Below, in pieces: positions 1 through 4,631 of a stretch of 5,201 nt of DNA. Both the position numbers and the translations under genes were made by a program. This DNA comes from an uncultured Alphaproteobacteria bacterium. Its GTDB lineage: Bacteria > Pseudomonadota > Alphaproteobacteria > Thalassobaculales > Thalassobaculaceae. The stretch is taken from contig CALIMD010000265.1 of assembly GCA_938028645.1 (NCBI GenBank), positions 1 to 5,201 on the forward strand, in the 5' to 3' direction. How positions within the stretch are numbered: position 1 is the stretch's first letter; each line of letters begins with the position of its first letter. Below the pieces are notes generated by a model. It made no database searches, had not been told where the DNA came from, and saw nothing but the letters and a program-made list of their open reading frames with translations.

Positions 1-66
1 GGAACAGTTAAATCAAGAATACGGCTAGCATTTAAGCGGCTTCGCAAGGAATTAGGGGAAAATTAA
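1..66 (+). CDS. ECF RNA polymerase sigma factor, C-terminal end only (partial)
   Basis: The window opens inside a reading frame that gives 21 residues, GTVKSRIRLAFKRLRKELGEN, then TAA at 64-66. The GTVKSRIRLA...LR..L pattern is the end of the region 4.2 helix-turn-helix of ECF sigma-70 factors, the part that contacts the -35 element. The next gene encodes a ChrR-type anti-sigma factor, which points to the ECF11 (R. sphaeroides RpoE-like) group. The stop overlaps the next start by one base (TAATG), so the two proteins are probably translationally coupled and made in matched amounts. The 5' part of the gene and the operon promoter lie outside the window. The sigma-factor call is firm; the exact ECF group is inferred from the partner. 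Confidence 0.85.
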   Translation, partial: GTVKSRIRLAFKRLRKELGEN

Positions 67-728
67 TGAATATCACGCACCATCCAAGTGATGAACTGAT
101 GTTAGATTATGCATCGGGAGCTCTAAGTGAGGGCTGGGCATTAGCAGTAGCGACACATTTATCGATGTGTGATTCATCCTCCGGCTTATTGAGAGGTATG
201 GAGACTATTGGAGGCATATTATTAGATGAAGCTGATGAGGCATGCATATCGGAAAATATGTTTGGTTCTATCCTAGATAAGATAGATAGCGATAGGATCT
301 CGTCACTGGAACAAAACGAACCAGTAAATGGCAGAAAATTTGGCTCGATTGTTCCTCAACCTTTGGCGACCTACGTGGGCAACGATTTAGGAGCTCTTGC
401 TTGGAAGAATTTAGGCTTAGGGGTACGTCATCTCCCAATAGAATTAAGTGATAGAGCAACTTCGGCAAGACTTATCTCTATTCCAGCAGGCAAACCTGTC
501 CCAGAGCATAGCCACTCTGGGAGAGAACTGACAGTCGTTCTCTCCGGAGGCTTTCATGACGTGACTGGCGAATACGGTCCGGGAGATATACAAGAAGCAT
601 ATGGTGATTTTGAACATCAGCCGCATGCTCGTGATGCAGAAGACTGCATTGCATTGGCGATTACTGATGCTCCACTTCGTTTTTCGGGTATAGCAGCTCG
701 TTTAGTGCAGCCTTTCTTCAAAATCTAA
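66..728 (+). CDS. chrR: ChrR-like zinc-binding anti-sigma factor with C-terminal cupin domain
   Basis: This 220-residue protein should hold the upstream ECF sigma factor inactive in the cytoplasm until a stress such as singlet oxygen frees it, as known for R. sphaeroides ChrR. Residues 1 to about 80 form the zinc anti-sigma domain (HPSDELMLDYASGAL, then H31-x3-C35). Residues about 115-205 form a cupin with H148, H150, E154 and H184; their spacing equals that of the ChrR cupin metal ligands (H141, H143, E147, H177), and the family ending TDAPLRF is present. The start has a clear AGGGG Shine-Dalgarno at 54-58 and overlaps the sigma stop codon. Odd points: the residue matching zinc ligand C38 is Ser38 (TCC at 177-179), and by spacing C194 matches ChrR C187 while the C189 position is Ala196. 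Length is normal for the family, so the gene appears intact. Confidence 0.88.
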   Translation: MNITHHPSDELMLDYASGALSEGWALAVATHLSMCDSSSGLLRGMETIGGILLDEADEACISENMFGSILDKIDSDRISSLEQNEPVNGRKFGSIVPQPLATYVGNDLGALAWKNLGLGVRHLPIELSDRATSARLISIPAGKPVPEHSHSGRELTVVLSGGFHDVTGEYGPGDIQEAYGDFEHQPHARDAEDCIALAITDAPLRFSGIAARLVQPFFKI

Positions 729-733
729 GTTAT

Positions 734-761
734 TTAAACTTTAACACCTGCCAAACTTTGG
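734..761. repeat. Two tandem 11-bp quasi-palindromes sharing AAACTTT (possible operator)
   Basis: TTAAACTTTAA at 734-744 and CCAAACTTTGG at 751-761 are each symmetric around a central C. They share the core AAACTTT and their centres are 17 bp apart. They overlap the candidate -35 box and spacer of the promoter at 741-769, where a repressor site would be expected. The two cores also form a direct repeat. No regulator gene is visible in the window, so a regulatory role is inference. Confidence 0.3.
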
Positions 762-769
762 TTTATTGT
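741..769 (+). promoter_or_regulatory. Candidate sigma-70 promoter for the FAD oxidoreductase operon
   Basis: TTAACA at 741-746 (5 of 6 matches to TTGACA) and TATTGT at 764-769 (4 of 6 to TATAAT, keeping TA...T) are 17 bp apart, the ideal spacing. A start near 776 would give a leader of about 54 nt before the GTG start at 830. The -35 box is overlapped by one of two short AAACTTT-centred quasi-palindromes, and the spacer holds the other. Read by eye only; AT-rich DNA gives chance matches. Confidence 0.38.
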
Positions 770-787
770 AGAGTGGGGAATCCATTT

Positions 788-811
788 ATTATTGATATCA
801 CGATGAATAAT
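788..811. repeat. Imperfect inverted repeat in the leader of the FAD oxidoreductase gene
   Basis: ATTATTGAT (788-796) and ATGAATAAT (803-811) are complementary at 8 of 9 positions around a 6-nt spacer. The repeat sits 18 bp upstream of the GTG start, inside the predicted transcript. It could be a protein-binding site or a weak, AU-rich RNA hairpin. The AT-rich context keeps confidence low. Confidence 0.25.
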
Positions 812-829
812 GCCGAAGATATTTGAGAC

Positions 830-2119
830 GTGAGTATTTTTTCAGGGGATTTTAAAACTAGTCCATACTGGTGGGACATGACGCCTCGCCCCTCTCTAAA
901 GTCCAAAATTATAGATCGAGGCCTCGATGTGGCTATAATTGGTTCGGGATACACAGGTCTTTGCGCAGCCTTGACTTTATCCCGAGCGGGCCGTTCTGTT
1001 ACAGTTTTCGATGCTAAAGATGCTGGGTGGGGTTGCAGTTCCCGTAATGGTGGTCAGGTGAGTACCAGTATAAAACCTCAATATAGCACGCTAGTGGCCA
1101 AATATGGAGTGGACATTGCCGTTAGTATCATCAAGGAAGGGCACAATTCCCTATCTTGGATTAAGAACTTTGTGTCAAAAGAAAAAATAGACTGTTCATT
1201 CGCAGTACCGGGACGTTTCTATGCCGCTCATAGTGGTAAACAATTTGATATTCTAGTTAACCAAATAGAGAACCAACCTGCTGAACTTACGGTAGAAGCG
1301 GAGGTAGTGCCAAGGGGAGAACAAAAAAACGAACTTGGCTCTGATGTCTATCACGGGGGGGTTGTTCTTAGATCCCACGCTTCTCTGGATCCAGCCCGTT
1401 ACCATCAAGGAATTTTGACGTTAGCAATAGAGGCAGGTGTATCTATTATTTCGAATTCCCGTGTGGCGGATTTAAAAAGATCGGCAGGCAAATTTGAGTT
1501 AACGACTACAGAGGGAGATTTTGTTGCTCGAGAGGTGATAATTGCAACAAATGGATATACTGGAAAGTTAACACCATGGCTTCGCCGCCGTGTTATTCCA
1601 ATTGGTAGTTATATGATTGCAACGGAGCCAATAAACCCGGATTTAATGAATGAATTAATGCCAAAGAAACGTGTGGTAAGTGATACCCGGAAAGTAGTTT
1701 ACTACTATCGCCCCTCACCCGACGGCACTAGAATAATATTTGGGGGTAGAGTAACCAGTGGGGATTCAAACTTGCATAAAAGTGGGAGTTTATTGAGAAA
1801 GGAATTAATTCGAATTTTCCCTCAATTATCGAATATAAAAATCTCTCATTCATGGATGGGGTTCGTTGCTTACACGTTTGATGAGCTGCCACATATTGGC
1901 AATAATGATGGTTTACACTATGCCATGGGTTACTGTGGGTCAGGTGTTGGAATGGCGAGTTACCTTGGCACACGGCTGGGTGAAAGTCTTTTAACCTCCG
2001 GTGCAGATATAATGGGATTGGAAAAAATAGGCTTCAAAACCCGCCCATTCTATAATGGCAATCCCTGGTTCTTGCCTGCATCTGTTGCCTATTACCGGTG
2101 GCTTGATAATATGCGCTAA
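830..2119 (+). CDS. FAD-dependent oxidoreductase, DAO family (PuuB/OrdL-like)
   Basis: This 429-residue flavoprotein belongs to the D-amino-acid-oxidase-like family whose closest well-known members (PuuB/OrdL) oxidise amines such as gamma-glutamylputrescine, releasing an aldehyde and reduced flavin. Residues 33-45 hold the Rossmann FAD motif (IIGSGYTGL, G38-x-G40-x2-G43) and the family block SRNGGQ at 71-76. C-terminal landmarks are DELPHIG at 351-357 and GYCGSGVGMASYLG at 367-380, which close the FAD site. Length is normal for the family. The start is GTG: an in-frame TGA lies at 824-826, and the next ATG (Met17) would remove the TSPYWWD segment, which resembles the N-terminus of homologues. 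The Shine-Dalgarno is weak (GAAGA at 814-818). No signal peptide is seen, so the protein is cytoplasmic. It probably shares a transcript with the 2OG oxygenase 69 bp downstream. The substrate is unknown; an amine or amino-acid derivative is inferred from the family. Confidence 0.85.
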   Translation: MSIFSGDFKTSPYWWDMTPRPSLKSKIIDRGLDVAIIGSGYTGLCAALTLSRAGRSVTVFDAKDAGWGCSSRNGGQVSTSIKPQYSTLVAKYGVDIAVSIIKEGHNSLSWIKNFVSKEKIDCSFAVPGRFYAAHSGKQFDILVNQIENQPAELTVEAEVVPRGEQKNELGSDVYHGGVVLRSHASLDPARYHQGILTLAIEAGVSIISNSRVADLKRSAGKFELTTTEGDFVAREVIIATNGYTGKLTPWLRRRVIPIGSYMIATEPINPDLMNELMPKKRVVSDTRKVVYYYRPSPDGTRIIFGGRVTSGDSNLHKSGSLLRKELIRIFPQLSNIKISHSWMGFVAYTFDELPHIGNNDGLHYAMGYCGSGVGMASYLGTRLGESLLTSGADIMGLEKIGFKTRPFYNGNPWFLPASVAYYRWLDNMR

Positions 2120-2176
2120 TTTATTATGAAGAGTTATAGCAGATAACAATAATTATTTTTCGATGATTAATATATT

Positions 2177-2181
2177 AGGGG
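2177..2181 (+). promoter_or_regulatory. Ribosome binding site deciding a TTG start
   Basis: AGGGG at 2177-2181 lies 7 nt before TTG at 2189. The same ATTAGGGGA string serves as the ribosome site of the anti-sigma gene at 51-59. No ATG or GTG in the correct frame lies between the upstream stop and the conserved PILDL segment, so this site fixes TTG as the start. Confidence 0.65.
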
Positions 2182-2188
2182 ATGATCC

Positions 2189-3184
2189 TTGACTGCTACT
2201 ATTCCAATACTGGATTTAGCCAAATTTGAGACAGCGGACGCAAATTCAGCGGCTCGGGAACTTGACAAAATTTGTTGTGAGATAGGCTTTCTAGTTATCA
2301 AAAATCACAATATACCGTTGTCCATTCAAGATTCTCTTTATAAACACGGCCGAAAATTCTTTGATCGACCCATGGAGGAGAAAATGAAGGTTCGCCGGCC
2401 TCGAGACGATCAAAACCGTGGCTATATCCCATATGGTGAGGAAACACTGGCGAAGATGCATGGTGGTGACACACCGCCTGATTATAAGGAAGTTTTTGCG
2501 ATAGGTCCGTTCGATCGCCCTAATGATAGCTACCATGCTCAACAAAATTCTTACCCTAATTTCGCACCCAACTTGTGGCCAGCGGGATCACCTAATCTTA
2601 AACTGGCGATGACTTCCTATTTTCTTGCTATGGAGTCTCTTTCCCTAAAAATGGCGGGTTATTTTGCTGTCGCTCTGGGTTTGCCAAAAAATTGGTTCCA
2701 CGAAAAACTTGATAGGCATGCCAGCCAGTTGCGGCTTCTAAACTATCCAGCTCCGGACCGGGATTTATCACCCGGTCAGTTAAGGTGCGGTATCCACACA
2801 GATTTAGGGATGATGACAATCTTACGCAATGAAGCATCTTCAGGAGGCCTTCAGGTTCAGTCTCGGGATGGTAATTGGATTGATGCCCCAGCAATCGACA
2901 ACACATTTATAGTCAATATTGGTGATTTATTGATGCGTTGGACCAATGATCGTTGGGTCTCTACCCCACATCGCGTTTCTATACCTCAACTCCACGAGCG
3001 GAGTAAGTCGGCTAGGATGTCAATTGGCTATTTTACACGCCCTAATTATGACACGCCTATTTCCTGCATTGATACATGCATGAACGCCGATATCCCTAAA
3101 AAATATGCGACCACAACTGTCAAAGAATATAACGATGAACGTTTTTCTCTTGGAGCTGGAAAGAGCGAGATTAGCAACAACTGA
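2189..3184 (+). CDS. 2OG-Fe(II) oxygenase, isopenicillin N synthase-like
   Basis: This 331-residue enzyme is a non-heme iron oxygenase of the isopenicillin N synthase / plant-dioxygenase superfamily. The N-terminal domain (IPILDL at 5-10, GFLVIKNHNIP at 33-43, FFDRPMEEKMK at 57-67) is followed by the jelly-roll core. The iron triad is H203-x-D205 (GIHTDLGMMTIL) with H261 (STPHRVSIP). R276-x-S278 is the usual 2OG-binding pair, which favours a true 2OG-dependent enzyme over a cosubstrate-free one. NYP at 185-187 is another family mark. Length is typical. The start is TTG with a good AGGGG ribosome site; ATG codons nearby are out of frame. It follows the FAD oxidoreductase by 69 bp on the same strand, so it likely acts on the same pathway. 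The usual chemistry is hydroxylation, desaturation or ring formation coupled to 2OG decarboxylation. The substrate cannot be read from the sequence. Confidence 0.87.
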   Translation: MTATIPILDLAKFETADANSAARELDKICCEIGFLVIKNHNIPLSIQDSLYKHGRKFFDRPMEEKMKVRRPRDDQNRGYIPYGEETLAKMHGGDTPPDYKEVFAIGPFDRPNDSYHAQQNSYPNFAPNLWPAGSPNLKLAMTSYFLAMESLSLKMAGYFAVALGLPKNWFHEKLDRHASQLRLLNYPAPDRDLSPGQLRCGIHTDLGMMTILRNEASSGGLQVQSRDGNWIDAPAIDNTFIVNIGDLLMRWTNDRWVSTPHRVSIPQLHERSKSARMSIGYFTRPNYDTPISCIDTCMNADIPKKYATTTVKEYNDERFSLGAGKSEISNN

Positions 3185-3263
3185 GCTCTTATCTTGTTTC
3201 CCGCGCGAGCCGTAAACTTCGGTGTGTACATGAGTATGAACGACGTCACTAAACCCGAGGGGG

Positions 3264-4088
3264 TTAGCGCGCCCCTCTGTAAAGTATCTCATGTTGGCGC
3301 TTCAGCGCTTTTTCCCGGTAATTTATTGATTTAATAGCCAATTCGCTCTCTGGATATGGTTCTAAATCAAAGTGATTATATTCATCCGTTCCCTTGGCCA
3401 GGGTTGCAGATGTTCTGCTGCCGTTTTGTTTAACATGGGTGGATATATATCGAATTGCAAAACCAATTCTGTCGATAGAGCTTGTATTTGGATCAGAGCC
3501 GTGGACAATACTAACGTGGTGAAGGGACATTTGCCCTGGAGAAAGAATGATATCCTTTGCCTCTTTCTCGTTGACTTCAACCGATATTTCCTGACCACGC
3601 GTCAGAAGATTATCTTTGGAAAACGTGTCTTTATGTTCTAAGGATCCTTTTAAATGACTGCCAGGTAAAATGCGCATACAGCCATTCTCTCGCAGGCTTG
3701 GTGTAAATGCTATCCAGGCTGTTAGAACGTCATGAGGCTCTAATCCCCAATAATTTGCGTCCTGATGCCAGCTTACAAAACCTGGTTCATTTGCGGGTTT
3801 CGCAAAAAAACTAGTGCCCCACGCTAAGAGGTTAGGTCCCAGTATTGAACTGACGGGATCGGTTACAGCGGGATTTTTTACAAGGTTAAACAACCATGGA
3901 AAGACTAGATGGGGTTTGCTTCGCAGTATCAAGGTAAGATCTGCATCATTTTCTTTCTGAACTCTATAATAGTTTGCGTAAAACTTCTCAGCTTCCTTGC
4001 TGCTCATTACATCGATTGGGGTTAGATATCCTTCTTCATCGTAAGCACTAATATCTGATATTGTTAATTTTGACACAATTGGATCCAT
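3264..4088 (-). CDS. Phytanoyl-CoA dioxygenase (PhyH) family 2OG-Fe(II) oxygenase
   Basis: This 274-residue protein belongs to the PhyH family of non-heme iron, 2OG-dependent hydroxylases. The iron ligands are H108-x-D110 (SWHQDANYWGL) and H196 (SIVHGSDPN). R207 lies 11 residues after the distal His, as the 2OG-binding Arg does in human phytanoyl-CoA hydroxylase (H264/R275). Other family blocks are NGCMRILPGSH (135-145), DNLLTRGQE (159-167) and FAIRYISTHV (210-219). Because the HxD Asp is present, this is a hydroxylase type and not a SyrB2-like halogenase, which has Ala or Gly there. The ATG at 4086-4088 is preferred because DEEGYL near the N-terminus fits the family, although no clear Shine-Dalgarno precedes it. 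The gene is convergent with the 2OG oxygenase at its left (79-bp gap) and divergent from the NIPSNAP gene. Bacterial members act on many small molecules, so the name does not imply phytanoyl-CoA as substrate. Confidence 0.88.
   Translation of the reverse strand: MDPIVSKLTISDISAYDEEGYLTPIDVMSSKEAEKFYANYYRVQKENDADLTLILRSKPHLVFPWLFNLVKNPAVTDPVSSILGPNLLAWGTSFFAKPANEPGFVSWHQDANYWGLEPHDVLTAWIAFTPSLRENGCMRILPGSHLKGSLEHKDTFSKDNLLTRGQEISVEVNEKEAKDIILSPGQMSLHHVSIVHGSDPNTSSIDRIGFAIRYISTHVKQNGSRTSATLAKGTDEYNHFDLEPYPESELAIKSINYREKALKRQHEILYRGAR
3297..3313 (+). terminator. Weak candidate terminator for the FAD/2OG operon
   Basis: GCGC (3297-3300), loop TTCA and GCGC (3305-3308) form a short GC-only stem, followed directly by five T residues (3309-3313). 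It lies 113 nt past the 2OG oxygenase stop and inside the 3' end of the convergent PhyH gene, so the two transcripts would overlap. The four-pair stem, plus a possible G-U pair, is shorter than normal, hence low confidence. Confidence 0.22.
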
Positions 4089-4114
4089 TTAAAATAGTTT
4101 GTTTTAAATTTACA

Positions 4115-4144
4115 ATAATATGAAAGATGATGTGTTTATGTCAC
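4115..4144 (-). promoter_or_regulatory. Candidate sigma-70 promoter for the PhyH-family gene
   Basis: Read on the minus strand, GTGACA (4144-4139; 5 of 6 matches to TTGACA) and TATTAT (4120-4115; 5 of 6 to TATAAT) are 18 bp apart. Transcription would begin near 4108, about 20 nt before the start codon. This is the best sigma-70 match seen in the window. A 12-bp inverted repeat at 4141-4152 overlaps the -35 box. Confidence 0.5.
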
Positions 4145-4152
4145 GGACGTGA
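4141..4152. promoter_or_regulatory. Inverted repeat TCACG-GA-CGTGA, candidate operator
   Basis: A perfect 5-bp inverted repeat with a 2-bp centre lies in the 141-bp divergent region between the PhyH and NIPSNAP genes. It covers four bases of the PhyH -35 box and lies 78 bp upstream of the NIPSNAP start. A regulator bound here could repress one side and act on the other. No regulator is encoded within the window, so its role is inferred from position and symmetry. Confidence 0.35.
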
Positions 4153-4179
4153 TCCATTACTTCTTATCATCGATCTTAT

Positions 4180-4199
4180 TATAAACAATCGTTATTGTT
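4180..4199 (+). promoter_or_regulatory. Possible -10 element and inverted repeat before the NIPSNAP gene
   Basis: TATAAA at 4180-4185 resembles a -10 box, but the hexamer 17 bp upstream (TTACTT at 4157-4162) is a poor -35, suggesting a weak or activator-dependent promoter. Partly overlapping it is AACAAT-CGTT-ATTGTT (4184-4199), a perfect 6-bp inverted repeat with a 4-nt centre, placed near the expected transcription start. It could be an operator or a small RNA hairpin. Confidence 0.28.
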
Positions 4200-4229
4200 C
4201 GGCATCATTTAATTGATTGGAGTATCACG

Positions 4230-4553
4230 ATGGCTTTCTTTGAATTACGTCAATATAAAATACGCCCTGGAAAAATGGCGCAATGGTTAGATTTTATGGA
4301 GAATGAAATAATTCCTTTCCAAGTATCAAAAGGAGCCGTTATCTGTGGAAGCTTTCAAGGTGAAGAAGATGAATCGGTTTATTTTTGGATACGAAGGTTT
4401 GAAAGCGAAGCTGAACGAGAACGGCTTTATGAGGCGGTTTACCAGAGTGACTTCTGGACAAAAGAAGTTGCTCCAAAGGTTGGCGAGCTTATTGATCGTG
4501 AAGCGATTCAGGTTCAAAGAGTAAACGCAACACGTCTTTCAACGATGCAATAA
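4230..4553 (+). CDS. NIPSNAP family protein
   Basis: This 107-residue protein matches the NIPSNAP family, a small ferredoxin-like (dimeric alpha/beta barrel) fold common in bacteria. It starts with the strand FFELRQYKIRPGKMAQWLDFME, continues with VYFWIRRFESEAERERLYEAVY at about 50-71 and contains a conserved-looking W76. Length is typical of a single-domain member. The ATG has a good ribosome site (GGAG at 4219-4222, 7-nt spacing). No signal peptide or membrane segment is seen. Bacterial NIPSNAP genes often sit among catabolic or secondary-metabolism genes, but their biochemical role is mostly unknown; related folds act as small monooxygenases or isomerases, and no catalytic residue can be assigned here. 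The gene is divergent from the PhyH gene and lies 78 bp upstream of the exporter, so it may share a transcript with it. Confidence 0.85.
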   Translation: MAFFELRQYKIRPGKMAQWLDFMENEIIPFQVSKGAVICGSFQGEEDESVYFWIRRFESEAERERLYEAVYQSDFWTKEVAPKVGELIDREAIQVQRVNATRLSTMQ

Positions 4554-4554
4554 G

Positions 4555-4604
4555 TTATTACTGGCTAATAGCGATAGCTACGTCTTCTATTGGCCGGTTA
4601 ATAA
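4555..4604 (+). other. Long imperfect hairpin between the NIPSNAP and exporter genes
   Basis: The segment beginning one base after the NIPSNAP stop folds on itself. Bases 4561-4571 pair with 4587-4597 (11 pairs, two of them G-U). A4560 pairs with T4598, T4599 bulges, and 4555-4559 pair with 4600-4604. This gives 17 pairs around a 15-nt loop (4572-4586). No T-run follows on either strand, so it is not a classic intrinsic terminator. It may protect the 3' end of NIPSNAP mRNA, mark an RNA-processing site or reduce read-through into the exporter. Confidence 0.5.
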
Positions 4605-4631
4605 GTAAAAAGTTTCAAAGTAAAAAATCGC

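Noticed and set aside
796..805. The 10-mer TATCACGATG occurs both here and at the NIPSNAP start (4223-4232).
   Set aside because: Shared 10-mers are expected by chance in a window of this size, and the flanking sequence does not match.
2183..2188. TGATCC, resembling the -35 element of RpoE/ChrR-type (ECF11) promoters, just before the 2OG oxygenase start.
   Set aside because: It overlaps the ribosome site region and start codon, and no TA-rich -10 follows at 17-19 bp; a promoter here would start inside the gene.
2120..2188. A possible separate promoter between the FAD oxidoreductase and the 2OG oxygenase.
   Set aside because: The gap is AT-rich and includes the palindrome AATAATTATT (2148-2157), but no -35/-10 pair with acceptable spacing stands out; co-transcription is simpler.
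3249..3277. Two mutually exclusive small hairpins (CTAAACCC/GGGTTAG and GAGGGG/CCCCTC) at the end of the PhyH gene.
   Set aside because: Neither is followed by a T-run on either strand and both use coding bases of the PhyH C-terminus; they look like by-products of local GC content.
3020..3292. Open frames on the minus strand across the 2OG oxygenase end and the convergent gap.
   Set aside because: They overlap a well-supported gene, have no ribosome site and show no recognisable protein pattern.
3372..3641. An 89-codon plus-strand frame inside the PhyH gene.
   Set aside because: It is antisense to a gene with intact catalytic motifs and has no family resemblance or ribosome site.
4150..4155. 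TGATCC upstream of the NIPSNAP gene as a possible ECF11 promoter.
   Set aside because: The nearest -10-like TATAA begins about 24 bp after the motif, too far for this class. The match more likely arises from the palindrome plus flanking bases.
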